From contig QYQK01000007.1 of the NCBI GenBank assembly GCA_007280935.1, positions 1 through 41,183 on the forward strand: a stretch of DNA of 41,183 bases. Direction: 5' to 3'. Below, piece by piece: positions 9,404 through 17,950 of the stretch. The notes beneath the pieces were generated by a model, which was given only the letters and a program-made list of their open reading frames with translations, did no database searches and was not told where the DNA came from. The stretch is from Opitutales bacterium. Lineage in GTDB: Bacteria; Verrucomicrobiota; Verrucomicrobiia; Opitutales; UBA953. Numbering within the stretch: the stretch's first letter is position 1; each line of letters begins with the position of its first letter. Position numbers and translations under genes: made by a program.

Positions 9404-10561
9404 ATGTCGTCCGTTTCGTCGCAACGCCTCCTCGGCCGCGATCCTTCGACGGGCAGGGGCATCGTCGTCACGACCGAAGGTGGCCTGATTACGGCCATCG
9501 AATTCCAGGAGCACGGCGAGAAGCAATGGCTGAGCGCGGGCTTTATCGACCTGCAGGTCAACGGTTATGGCGGCCATGACCTGAACGGCCTGACGCTCGA
9601 CATCGCGACCGTGCAGGCCCTTTGCCAGGCGATGCTCAAGGTGGGCGTCACGACTTTCCTGCCGACGCTCGTCACCGCTCCCGAGGCCCGCCTCATCGCG
9701 GCCTTGCGGACGATTGATGACGCCTGCGCACAGCATGCCGACGTGGCCTCCATGGTCGCGGGCATTCATGTCGAAGGACCACATATCGCCTCTGAAGATG
9801 GGCCACGTGGGGCACACTCGGCCGCGGACGTGAGGGCACCTTCGGTCGCCGAGTTTGATCGCTGGCAGTTGGCGGCTGGCGGAAGGGTGAAGCTCGTTAC
9901 GCTTTCGCCGCACTGGCCGGAGGCACCGGCTTATATCAGCCATCTCGTGAAGGCCGGCGTGGTCGTCTCGCTCGGGCATACCTCGGCGGATGCCGCCCAG
10001 ATTGCCGCCGCGGTCGACGCGGGTGCGACCCTTTCGACGCACTTGGGCAATGGTTCGCATGCGACGATGAATCGTCGGCATAATCATCTTTGGCCGCAGT
10101 TGGCGGAGGATCGCCTGACCGCCATGTTCATCGCCGACGGGCATCACCTCACCCCTGCGCAATTAAAAGTGATGCTCCGAGCCAAGGGCCTGGACCGTTC
10201 TTTGGTCGTCTCTGATCTCGTCGCGCTCGGCGGTCTTCCTGCCGGAAAATATGAGAACCCGATCGGCGGCAAGGTGGAGCTGCGGGCCGATGGTTTCCTG
10301 GCGATTGATGACGGTACGGGTAATTACCTCGCCGGCGCCGCCCTTCCTTTGATCGCGGTGATTCCCGAGCTCGTGAATCAGGTCGGCCTGACCTTGGGCG
10401 AGGCCATCGCCCTGATGACGGTCGCCCCGGGGCGAATCATCGGGGACAGGGGAGTGCTGGCCGTCGGCCAGTCGGCGGACCTTATGGCTTTCCATTGGGA
10501 TGGTTCCTCGGCCCGGCCGGAAGTGGGCGGCGTCTGGCTGCGCGGTGAATCTATCCGCTGA
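9404..10561 (+). CDS. nagA: N-acetylglucosamine-6-phosphate deacetylase
   Basis: A 385-residue amidohydrolase-superfamily enzyme that removes acetate from GlcNAc 6-phosphate to give the substrate for NagB. The family segment GFIDLQVNGYGGHDLNG is at about 46-62. Metal and catalytic residues are recognisable: Glu124 in HVEGPH, His192 in SLGHTSA, His213 in STHLGNG, and catalytic Asp271 in VVSDL. Where many NagA proteins have LFNAM after the second His, this one has an LGNG-x-H-x-x-MNRR segment, so it belongs to a divergent subgroup. It lies 3 bases after nagB and is clearly in the same operon. No Shine-Dalgarno sequence precedes the ATG; translation may depend on coupling to nagB. Confidence 0.92.
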   Translation: MSSVSSQRLLGRDPSTGRGIVVTTEGGLITAIEFQEHGEKQWLSAGFIDLQVNGYGGHDLNGLTLDIATVQALCQAMLKVGVTTFLPTLVTAPEARLIAALRTIDDACAQHADVASMVAGIHVEGPHIASEDGPRGAHSAADVRAPSVAEFDRWQLAAGGRVKLVTLSPHWPEAPAYISHLVKAGVVVSLGHTSADAAQIAAAVDAGATLSTHLGNGSHATMNRRHNHLWPQLAEDRLTAMFIADGHHLTPAQLKVMLRAKGLDRSLVVSDLVALGGLPAGKYENPIGGKVELRADGFLAIDDGTGNYLAGAALPLIAVIPELVNQVGLTLGEAIALMTVAPGRIIGDRGVLAVGQSADLMAFHWDGSSARPEVGGVWLRGESIR

Positions 10562-10820
10562 TTTTCAGGTTGTCGCTTCTTCGCTGGCGGGAGCGTAGCC
10601 GTCGTCATCCAATAAATTTATGTTATAAATTAACCATTGGTTTTTCCTGACGCCGTGGCATTGTCTGGCAGATGGATACCCCGCAGTCCTTAAGGAATGG
10701 CGTTTTTGCGGGAGATTCGGCGATTCTGGTCAAAAGTCGGTGGCGGCATCGTTTTAGCCGATGCGCCCAATCAAGATTTTCAATTACCGCAGCAGAGCTT
10801 GCTGTAGTATATTAGACCTT
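10562..10820. other. 259-base intergenic region, AT-rich, with a 10-base palindrome
   Basis: The longest non-coding gap in the window. It contains an AT-rich block (about 10609-10640, including the palindrome ATAAATTTAT) and a perfect palindrome TCCTTAAGGA at 10687-10696. TATATT at 10808-10813, just ahead of the next ATG, could be a -10 box, but its -35 match is poor. A frame open from 10761 runs into the next gene, but I do not think it is translated. No terminator with a T-run is evident after nagA. Confidence 0.4.
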
Positions 10821-13136
10821 ATGCCCAACAACACCCCGCCTCCCTTGCCTACCTCTTCTGGCCCGCCGCAAGCGGAGGGTCCGAGTCCCCTGGCTACAAA
10901 GCTGCAGGAACTCGGTATGCTTCCGCCTCTTAACCTCAAAGGGGAGTATGCGCTCGGAGCTTGGTGGACGGGACGAATCGGCGGGGTGCTGGCCCTCGCC
11001 GCGGTGATTTTCTATGGTGTCTGGCTTAACGTAACCCAAAATTTCCCGGCATGGTTTATGGTCGGTGAGATTGCCGCGATCGGTATCGCCATCTTCTGGT
11101 TCAGCCTGAGGCTCTCGCTCCGGAACCAGGATTTGGGGAGAGTCATCGGCGCCGCCGGCTTAGGAGTCCTGCAGTTTACCGCTTGGTCGACCTATGGACT
11201 GGCGAAATTCAAGCTCTTTGACTCCGTGCTCGGTTCCTCTGTCCTGCAGTTCGTGGCTGCGATCGGCGTCGTCGTCATCGCCCTGTGGCGCCAGGATAAG
11301 TTATTTGCCCAGCTCGCGGTCATCTTTGCTGGCCTAGCCGTGTTCTTCGCTATCCAGAATCCCGATGGTGGGGTTAAGAATGATGTTTACGTCAACGTCT
11401 TGGGCGTAGCCATGGTCGCCCTCATCGGCGTGGTGCTCATGTTGCGTGGTGGTTGGGGTTCGGCCGGCTGGCTCGGCTTGTTCGTCTCGCAGCTTTGCCT
11501 GGGCTTTTGGCAATACCACCTTGGCACCGGTCATTACTCAGTTTCGATTCAACTAACGGCTTTGTTCTGCTTCGCTACCCTTTGGGTCGCCGGCCGATTG
11601 CTCACGGACTCCAAGGTGATCGGGGGTACTCGTTCGCACGAAACCTTCCTCCTGGCTTCATTCTTCGTCCCAGCTTTGATCGCCTTTGTCGCCTGTAATC
11701 CGGCCGATTACGGTCGTTCGAATCTCGGCTTTGTGCTGGCGGTCATCGCGCTGGCGCTCGGTTGGTTGGAGCGTGCCCGCTCCGCGAATATCTCGCAGGT
11801 GATGCTCATTTCGGCGATGGTCTTCGCGGCAGCTGGCATTACCGTGCGCCTCAGTGATAATCTCTGGATTGTCTGGTTGCTTGCCGCCGCCTTGGCGCAA
11901 CTGCTGGCATCCCGCACCAAATCTATCCTTGGTCGTACAGCGACGGAGGCATTAGCCGCCGTTTCCGCTTTCTTCCTGATTTTCAACGTGTCAGGCCCTG
12001 CCTTAGCGTTAGCTGACTTGAAGCCGATTGTTCAAGTTTACCCGTGGGCATCCTTGGTCGCCATCGCTGGCATGGCGTTACTGGTCTCGTTCAGGGAGGA
12101 TTGGCAGCATACCGATGAATGGCAGCATCTCTTGCGGATTTGCGGTCTCGTTGTTCTCGGCGCCTCGTTAGTCTGCGTACAGCGCCAAGCCGCCCCGGAG
12201 ATGACTGGTTGGCCTTGGGTGGTCGTCGGTGTCATCGCTTTTTTCCGTTACCGTAAAGCCCTCATCTGGGCTGCCTTGCCGGCCTACTTGATGAGCTGTA
12301 TCCTCGCCCTCACGTGGATATCAGCGACCTCGCCTAATCCTGCCGAGCAGGGATGGCATGCCTTCTGGCTACTCGTTATCGGCCTGACCCAGGCCGGCAT
12401 CATCTGGAAGACGGCTGAACGAAAGGAAGAGTGGGTCCTGGCCTTGCAACACACCTTCACCTTCACGATGGCCTTCCTGCTGACCTGGTCGGCCTTCTTG
12501 TGCGGAGTCTGGTGTAAATCCAAAGGATGGTCTTCGCTGATTTCTGCTTGGTTCGGGGGCGCCTTGATGATTTCGGCCGTGGCGGCTTGGTTGGCTCTTT
12601 CGGAATCTCAATTCAAGAAGATGGTCTTGGCCCTTCCGGGGTTCTTGGCCGCCTACGTCGTCATCAACAGCGGCCTCTGGAGAAATGTCGCAGGATTCGA
12701 CGCGCCTCAGGGGCTCTTGGGAGCCCTGCTTTGGCTCCTTGGGCTAGGTCTGCTCCTCCGCGCGCTCGCCAGGTACACCGCGCAATATGCCGACGCAGAA
12801 GGAGAATCCATGCAGCGACCGATCATCGGGACATTACTTCTCATCCACACTTTCTGGGTGTGTCTGGCCCTGGGTGGTGTCTTCCCAGTGCTTCCTTCCG
12901 TGTGCTGGGTCTTGGCTTCGATTCTTATTTTCGTGATGGGACACTTTAATCGTTCCAAGTCCTTCCGTATGCTCGGTCTGGCTGGCTTGGCTTGCGTGAC
13001 CTGTCGTATGTTCACCGTCGATATCACCGGGACGTCTTCCCGCGTCATTGCCGTCGGCATCATTGCCTTGGCCTTCTTGGGGGTTGCTTGGCTTTATGGC
13101 CGCATGAATACTGAAAAGCAGGACCCCAGCTCCTAA
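10821..13136 (+). CDS. DUF2339 family polytopic membrane protein
   Basis: A 771-residue protein from the ATG at 10821. An in-frame ATG at 10761 would add 20 residues of poor composition (Cys/Arg/Ser), so the downstream start is preferred. The N-terminus is Pro-rich and hydrophilic (NNTPPPLPTSSGPP), followed by more than twenty hydrophobic segments covering nearly the whole length. The end has the pattern of DUF2339 proteins: a hydrophobic run with FRMLGLAGLACVTCRMFTVD, an SSRVIAVGIIAL segment, then a final helix and the YGRM charged tail. DUF2339 proteins are large inner-membrane proteins of unknown function. The gene is followed after 3 bases by an amidohydrolase gene, suggesting one transcript; a functional link is not established. 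Confidence 0.8.
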   Translation: MPNNTPPPLPTSSGPPQAEGPSPLATKLQELGMLPPLNLKGEYALGAWWTGRIGGVLALAAVIFYGVWLNVTQNFPAWFMVGEIAAIGIAIFWFSLRLSLRNQDLGRVIGAAGLGVLQFTAWSTYGLAKFKLFDSVLGSSVLQFVAAIGVVVIALWRQDKLFAQLAVIFAGLAVFFAIQNPDGGVKNDVYVNVLGVAMVALIGVVLMLRGGWGSAGWLGLFVSQLCLGFWQYHLGTGHYSVSIQLTALFCFATLWVAGRLLTDSKVIGGTRSHETFLLASFFVPALIAFVACNPADYGRSNLGFVLAVIALALGWLERARSANISQVMLISAMVFAAAGITVRLSDNLWIVWLLAAALAQLLASRTKSILGRTATEALAAVSAFFLIFNVSGPALALADLKPIVQVYPWASLVAIAGMALLVSFREDWQHTDEWQHLLRICGLVVLGASLVCVQRQAAPEMTGWPWVVVGVIAFFRYRKALIWAALPAYLMSCILALTWISATSPNPAEQGWHAFWLLVIGLTQAGIIWKTAERKEEWVLALQHTFTFTMAFLLTWSAFLCGVWCKSKGWSSLISAWFGGALMISAVAAWLALSESQFKKMVLALPGFLAAYVVINSGLWRNVAGFDAPQGLLGALLWLLGLGLLLRALARYTAQYADAEGESMQRPIIGTLLLIHTFWVCLALGGVFPVLPSVCWVLASILIFVMGHFNRSKSFRMLGLAGLACVTCRMFTVDITGTSSRVIAVGIIALAFLGVAWLYGRMNTEKQDPSS

Positions 13137-13139
13137 TCC

Positions 13140-14117
13140 ATGCCCACTCCCGCTACGCGTTATGATTGCCACGTCCACCTCGTCGGCAACGGCCAGGACG
13201 GGAGTGGCTGCTGGCTGCGGATCGAAGGCCTCTGGCTGAAGGGTTTGAGCGAACTGATGCGGCGGGCAGTGGGGATGCCGTTGCCTTTGACGCATAAGGA
13301 TTTCGACGTGAAGTATGTCGAGTCCCTGCGCGACCTCGTCCGTGGCTCCTACGTGGATAAGGCCTTGCTGCTGGCGCAGGACGAAGTCTTCGACGAAGAG
13401 GGCAAGAAAATCGACTTCGGCTCGTTCCACGTCCCGAACGACTACCTATTTAAGGTCTGCGCCGAAAATCCGGAATTTATCCCGGCGGTATCGATCCATC
13501 CGGGGAGAAAGGACGCCTTGGAGGAATTGGACCGCTGTCTGGCGGCGGGTGCCCGTGCACTCAAGCTACTGCCCAATTGCCAGAACGTGAATTGCTCGTT
13601 GCCACAGTATGATGAATTTTGGCGACGCATGGCCGCCGCTGGTCTGCCGTTCCTTTGCCACACCGGTGGCGAAATGACCGTGCCGGTGATGAATCGCTCT
13701 TATCAAGACCCGCGCATCCTGCGGCGACCGCTGGAGTTAGGCGTCAAAGTCATCGCCGCCCACTCGTCGGGTAATAGCCACTTCTTTGACCCCAATTATT
13801 TCGGCGAGTTGATCAAACTGATGGATGAATTTCCGAAGATGTATGCGGACACCAGCGCCCTCAATAGCCCGATTCGGAGTGGCGTGCTGAAGCAGGTCAA
13901 GGAATCCGGCCGCTTGGGACGTTTCCTCCACGGCAGTGATTATCCTGTGCCCGTAGGGGCTTTTTGGGTGCGGCTGCGCGGGCTCATCACCACGGCCCAA
14001 TGGCGGGCAGCGGGCAAGATCTCGAACCTCATCGAGCGCGATGCTTTCCTGAAGCGAGCGATGGGCTTCGATGAAGGTCACTTCGCCCGCCTGGGCGAAA
14101 TCCTGCGGACCGTTTAG
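13140..14117 (+). CDS. Amidohydrolase family metal-dependent hydrolase
   Basis: A 325-residue TIM-barrel protein of the amidohydrolase-2 type (PF04909-like). The metal-binding HxH is DCHVHL with His11 and His13. Further ligands fit His174 in FLCHTGGE, His208 in VIAAHSSG, and Asp267 in FLHGSDYP, the last being a strong hallmark. A conserved lysine-bearing strand ALKLLPN precedes the first of these. Family members include decarboxylases and hydrolases on aromatic or lactone substrates; the substrate here is unknown. It starts 3 bases after the DUF2339 stop. It ends only 3 bases from the stop of the convergent DRTGG gene, leaving no room for a terminator outside coding sequence. Confidence 0.82.
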   Translation: MPTPATRYDCHVHLVGNGQDGSGCWLRIEGLWLKGLSELMRRAVGMPLPLTHKDFDVKYVESLRDLVRGSYVDKALLLAQDEVFDEEGKKIDFGSFHVPNDYLFKVCAENPEFIPAVSIHPGRKDALEELDRCLAAGARALKLLPNCQNVNCSLPQYDEFWRRMAAAGLPFLCHTGGEMTVPVMNRSYQDPRILRRPLELGVKVIAAHSSGNSHFFDPNYFGELIKLMDEFPKMYADTSALNSPIRSGVLKQVKESGRLGRFLHGSDYPVPVGAFWVRLRGLITTAQWRAAGKISNLIERDAFLKRAMGFDEGHFARLGEILRTV

Positions 14118-14120
14118 GCG

Positions 14121-15266
14121 TCAGATCGCCTTCAGCAGCGCGGGGATGTCGACCGATTCGGAAATCATCTTTTCGATGATCGGGATCTTGTCGGCGTCTT
14201 CGCGCATGGTCTTAACGGTCATATTATTAATACGCGCCGTGACCGTGAACGATTCGGCTTCCACGGCGGCGAGCGGGATACCGGCCTCGGTGAGGCGCCG
14301 GATCATCTCGTCGTTGGGCAGCAGGCCATTGGAAAGTAATACGCCCGCCAGTGTCTTGGCGCCGCCGCCGTTAATGAAGGCGTCCAGCAGGTCTTCGCGG
14401 TCGCCGGGGACGATGACCAAGGTGCCGGGTAACTTAAGATATTCGGCGGCCCGGCGGGCCGACATCGCGCCGATGAACACCCGACGGACGCGGCGGAGGC
14501 CGGCCGGCTGGTGAATCCAGCGAGCACGGGTCTCCTGGGCGACTTGGTCAAGGTTAGGGTAGGCAAGGGTCTCTTGGAGGGGGATGACGCCTAGGAGAGG
14601 CACGCCTAAGCGTTTAAGGCCACGCCCAGCGAAGTCGCGGATGAACTCCAGCTTATCGGGCATGACTTTGTTTAAGATGACACCCACGACCTCGACGCCC
14701 GCCTTATCAAAGAGCGCCTTATTGAGGGCAATCTCATCGATGGGTTTCCCGATGCCGCCGGCGGCCACGATGATTGCCTTAGAGTTCAGGACTTTGGCAT
14801 TGTCGGCATTGGAGGCACCAAAGACTGAGCCGACGCCGGCGTGGCCGGAGCCTTCGACGACCACGATATCTTTACCGTAGGCGGCGCGGTCGAACGCACG
14901 GCAGATGCGGTCTTGAAGTTGCGGGCCGATTTCTCCGGGGTTTTCCAGGAACTGTTTGGTGAAGTCGGGCCCGATGGCCACGGGGGACATCGCCGAAATC
15001 GGGATATCCAAATTGAATAAGCCATCAATCAGCAGAGTGTCTTCATCGACTTGATCGTCGCCCGATTGCACGACGCGTTGCGCGATCGGTTTGATGTAAC
15101 CCACGTGAAGACCCATGGTTTGAAGCGCGGCGGTCAAGCCGAGGCAGGTCGTGGTCTTGCCATCGTTCATCCGCGTGGCGGCGACAAAGACCCGGCGGGT
15201 GTCTTTGTTCATCGGACGGGCCAGCAGACCCGGTACGTTATCCGCAAAACGCTTCTTGATGGCCAT
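14121..15266 (-). CDS. P-loop/DRTGG-domain protein (stand-alone Pta N-terminal regulatory part)
   Basis: A 381-residue protein matching the N-terminal half of long phosphotransacetylases. The first half is a BioD-like P-loop domain with AATRMNDGKTT (about 29-39) and later VVVEGSGHAGVGSVF. The second half is a DRTGG-like domain ending TVKTMREDADKIPIIEKMI. In enteric Pta this region is fused to the catalytic domain and senses metabolites such as NADH and pyruvate. Here the catalytic domain is the separate gene immediately upstream, ending 2 bases before this ATG, so the two products probably form a complex. The P-loop has DGKT, as in dethiobiotin-synthase-like folds. Whether it binds nucleotide is unproven. 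Confidence 0.85.
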   Translation of the reverse strand: MAIKKRFADNVPGLLARPMNKDTRRVFVAATRMNDGKTTTCLGLTAALQTMGLHVGYIKPIAQRVVQSGDDQVDEDTLLIDGLFNLDIPISAMSPVAIGPDFTKQFLENPGEIGPQLQDRICRAFDRAAYGKDIVVVEGSGHAGVGSVFGASNADNAKVLNSKAIIVAAGGIGKPIDEIALNKALFDKAGVEVVGVILNKVMPDKLEFIRDFAGRGLKRLGVPLLGVIPLQETLAYPNLDQVAQETRARWIHQPAGLRRVRRVFIGAMSARRAAEYLKLPGTLVIVPGDREDLLDAFINGGGAKTLAGVLLSNGLLPNDEMIRRLTEAGIPLAAVEAESFTVTARINNMTVKTMREDADKIPIIEKMISESVDIPALLKAI

Positions 15267-15268
15267 GG

Positions 15269-16324
15269 TCAGGCGACAGGACCGTCTTTACGTGTGGGGT
15301 AGAGGTAGGACTTGTCGACCGCCTGGGCGGCCACGATCACGGCCGTTCCGAAGATATCATGTGCGCTGGCGCCGCGAGAGATTTCGGCGGCGGGGCGTTC
15401 CAGTCCGGTCAGGATCTGGCCGTATGCAGGGATGTCCGCGATGTGTTGGGCCATCTTGGAAGCGATGTTGCCGGAGTTGAGGTCGGGGAAAATTAGCACG
15501 CAGGCTTTGCCGGCGACGGTGCCTGAGACCTCTTTGGATTCGGCGGCGAAAGGGTTAAGGGCGGCGTCGGCCTGCATTTCACCGTCGATGTCGCACGGGA
15601 TGCCTAATTCGCGGGCCTTGCGGCGGGCCAGTTCGGTGGCGGATTGGACTTTCTTCACCGAAGCCTGACGGGGATTGGCAGAATGCGTGGAGTAGGCGAG
15701 CATCGCGACCTTTGGGACGGTGTTGGTGAGGTGTCCGGCGAGCCCCGCGGTGGTGATCGCAATATCCGCCAGCTGTTCGGCGGTGGGATCGGGGATGACG
15801 CCGCAATCCGCGAGGAACAGGACGCCATCGCAACCGAATTTAGCTTCTTCCGATTCCAGAATCTGCATCGAAGAGACGGTCTCGACTCCCGGTTGACGCG
15901 GCAAAGTCTGGAGGATGGTGCGCAGGCCAGAAGCGGCGTGCGTGGTGGCGCCGGAGATGAGCGCATCGGCTCCAGAGGTCGCGACCATGAGGCACGCGAA
16001 GTAGTTAGGATTGAGGACTAATTCACGCGGGTCACCTTGGAGGTTGGTATTGCCGTAGCGCTGGATGGACTCGAGTTTTTCGATGTAACCCTTCAGCTCA
16101 TCACTGCGCTCGGGTTCGATGATGCGAATATCATCGAGTCGGATATTAAGACGGGCGGCGTTGACTTTGATGCGCTGACGATCGCCGATCAAAATCGGAA
16201 CGCCCAGCTTCTTGGTGGCGAATTGACGAGCCGCCTGGATGACACGTGGGTCGGCTCCTTCGGGGAAGACGATGCGCTTAGGGTGATTCTGTAAGCGGGC
16301 CGAAAGGCGGGAAATAAGGGACAT
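15269..16324 (-). CDS. pta: Phosphate acetyltransferase, catalytic domain only
   Basis: A 351-residue protein of the PTA_PTB family. It interconverts acetyl-CoA and phosphate with acetyl phosphate and CoA. Family segments seen are RIVFPEGADPRV near the N-terminus, GATTHAASGLRTILQ, MLAYSTHSANPRQASVKKVQ, DIDGEMQADAAL, VLIFPDLNSGNIASKM and GLERPAAEISRGAS. All of these are standard for the catalytic domain of bacterial Pta. It lacks the N-terminal regulatory part, which is encoded by the next gene 2 bases downstream. No ackA is in the window. The upstream region to the M60 peptidase gene (16325-16429) has a small hairpin (TACGCC/GGCGTA at 16355-16373) but no clear terminator or promoter. Confidence 0.92.
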   Translation of the reverse strand: MSLISRLSARLQNHPKRIVFPEGADPRVIQAARQFATKKLGVPILIGDRQRIKVNAARLNIRLDDIRIIEPERSDELKGYIEKLESIQRYGNTNLQGDPRELVLNPNYFACLMVATSGADALISGATTHAASGLRTILQTLPRQPGVETVSSMQILESEEAKFGCDGVLFLADCGVIPDPTAEQLADIAITTAGLAGHLTNTVPKVAMLAYSTHSANPRQASVKKVQSATELARRKARELGIPCDIDGEMQADAALNPFAAESKEVSGTVAGKACVLIFPDLNSGNIASKMAQHIADIPAYGQILTGLERPAAEISRGASAHDIFGTAVIVAAQAVDKSYLYPTRKDGPVA

Positions 16325-16429
16325 AGGATAGAGGGGGCGCCGTGGGACGCCTTATACGCCCACATTAGGCGTAAGACTCATTAAAGGGCGAGACGGAAGG
16401 CACCTGCCATCCGACCCCTTGTCAGCCAA

Positions 16430-17863
16430 TCACTTGGCAGGCGAAGGCAGGGTGGGGCTGAATGCAGGATACCCTTTGAGCGCGGCGCGACAGGAATCGG
16501 TCACCGGATAGCCTAGCCGCGTGAAATAATCCGCCACATTGGCTTTGGCGGCATGGCCGTAGCGTAAGACGAAAGAGTTTTTAAGCTCCGGGATGGGTGT
16601 CTCATTCTTCTCGGGCGTCGTGGCGTAGGAGCGAAGGGCCTCGCGCAGAGGTCCCCAGCCATGGGCACGAAGAAGGACGACGAAAGTGGAAAGTTGTTCG
16701 AACGGTCCTAGGTTGGGCGGAGTCGCCAGGCGTTTGCTTAAAGGCTCGTCCAGTTTGGCCATCGCGGGATGGCCCTGGCCGGGTGGCTTCCCCACGAGTT
16801 TTTCCATCACATAGAGAGAAAACAGATTACAGGTCACTTCGGTCTGGCCTTCGAAAGTCCAAGACTTGCGTTGATGGTTGTGGCCCAGTTCATGAAAGAA
16901 GCCCCAGTTGCCTTCTTTGATTAATTTCGGGAGATTAATCGCATCTGCTTCCGAGGGATTGATCCAGCACATGAAGGGGTAGCCGGAGTGCATGAAGCCG
17001 GCGGAAATCTGTCGATCAGGCATGACGCGCTCGGGCGCTAAGCGTTTAAGCGCGATGAGGTCATCTTCTAGCCCCATCGCCTTGTCCCACCATTCCAAGA
17101 GCGGCTTGGGGTCGGTGAGTTTCTTTAATTCCGAAGTACGGATGTGGAGGATGACTTGTTTGCCGACGAGGGTGGCCCATGGAGCGGGCTCGTGTTTGGC
17201 TTTACTCCAAGATTCGGGTGTATCTTTGCCCAGGATATAAGTCGGTGCGGCCACCGCGTTCGTAAATTGCAGAGGCGATCCTGGCACGGCCTTCTCAGGG
17301 GCTTTCGCCCCTTTGTTTTGGACGTGGATGAAGAGCTGGCCGCCGAATGCATTACCGATCTTATTCGTGCCGATTTTTAATTCGAAGGAGCGGCTGATCA
17401 GCGGGAAGCGGTTCCACTTATCGAGTTTGAAGAGACTGTCGCGGTGGCCACCCACGACGATTTTCACGATACGGTTGGAGGGGAGGCTGGTGGCGTTGAC
17501 GACAATGACTTCGCCCGGGGCGGCATACAGACCGGTTTCCTGCCAGACTTCCGGACCCGTGGCGAGGTTGGGGGCATTGCCTGCGGCGGTGTCCCAACGG
17601 GTGAGCAGATTGGCATCGTAGCTTACCGTCCGGTTGACTCTTTCCTTGGCCGTGACTTCTCCAGGGAAATCTTTCGCCGCCGGGTGGGCGGAAAATGTCC
17701 CCGGCTCTTTCGCCATGTAGGACTTGATGGCTTCGTGTAGCGCGGTGCGCTCGGCCTCGGTGGGTTGGACGAACGGCATCTTGGCTCCGGGGGTGATCGT
17801 TTCTGGATTCGTCGCGGCACCGACCAAAATAAAGGATAAGATTAATACGAGGAGGGGACGCAC
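16430..17863 (-). CDS. Secreted M60-family zinc metallopeptidase
   Basis: A 477-residue protein starting at a GTG codon, with a signal peptide (MRPLLVLILSFILVGAA). The catalytic motif HELGH is at 324-328, with a second conserved His330 and the distal Glu342 in the TEVTCNLFSLYVME segment, matching the HExxH(x8-28)E rule of peptidase family M60. The upstream TGLYAAPGEVI segment (110-120) is also typical. M60 enzymes of gut and marine bacteria cleave mucins and other O-glycoproteins. Here it probably acts in the periplasm or outside the cell. No carbohydrate-binding module is visible. NagA/NagB elsewhere in the window could use released amino sugars; this link is inference. Confidence 0.88.
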   Translation of the reverse strand: MRPLLVLILSFILVGAATNPETITPGAKMPFVQPTEAERTALHEAIKSYMAKEPGTFSAHPAAKDFPGEVTAKERVNRTVSYDANLLTRWDTAAGNAPNLATGPEVWQETGLYAAPGEVIVVNATSLPSNRIVKIVVGGHRDSLFKLDKWNRFPLISRSFELKIGTNKIGNAFGGQLFIHVQNKGAKAPEKAVPGSPLQFTNAVAAPTYILGKDTPESWSKAKHEPAPWATLVGKQVILHIRTSELKKLTDPKPLLEWWDKAMGLEDDLIALKRLAPERVMPDRQISAGFMHSGYPFMCWINPSEADAINLPKLIKEGNWGFFHELGHNHQRKSWTFEGQTEVTCNLFSLYVMEKLVGKPPGQGHPAMAKLDEPLSKRLATPPNLGPFEQLSTFVVLLRAHGWGPLREALRSYATTPEKNETPIPELKNSFVLRYGHAAKANVADYFTRLGYPVTDSCRAALKGYPAFSPTLPSPAK

Positions 17864-17916
17864 GAGGTGATGGGGTTCAAGGTAGCCTTAACTTTATCTC
17901 CCTAAATCCAATCTCT

Positions 17917-17940
17917 AAACCTTCGTTTTATCGAAGGTTT
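17917..17940. terminator. Hairpin downstream of purU
   Basis: AAACCTTCG (17917-17925) and CGAAGGTTT (17932-17940) form a perfect 9-bp stem with a 6-base loop, beginning 10 bases past the purU stop codon on the minus strand. The 3-prime flank on that strand is TTTAGAGATT when the stem end is included, so the U-tract is short. Placement fits a transcription terminator or an RNA-end-protecting hairpin between purU and the M60 gene. Confidence 0.55.
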
Positions 17941-17950
17941 CCGAGCGTTA

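Noticed and set aside
9254-10162. Minus-strand open frame (302 codons) opposite nagB and nagA
   Set aside because: It is antisense to two well-supported genes, and its product is Arg/Gly/His-rich without motifs.
10761-10820. Earlier ATG for the DUF2339 protein
   Set aside because: The 20 added residues are rich in Cys, Arg and Ser and precede a typical Pro-rich N-terminus; the later ATG is more likely, though not proven.
16355-16373. Possible terminator after the M60 gene or before pta
   Set aside because: The TACGCC/GGCGTA hairpin has a 7-base loop but no T-run, and it lies upstream of pta rather than after a gene on the plus strand.
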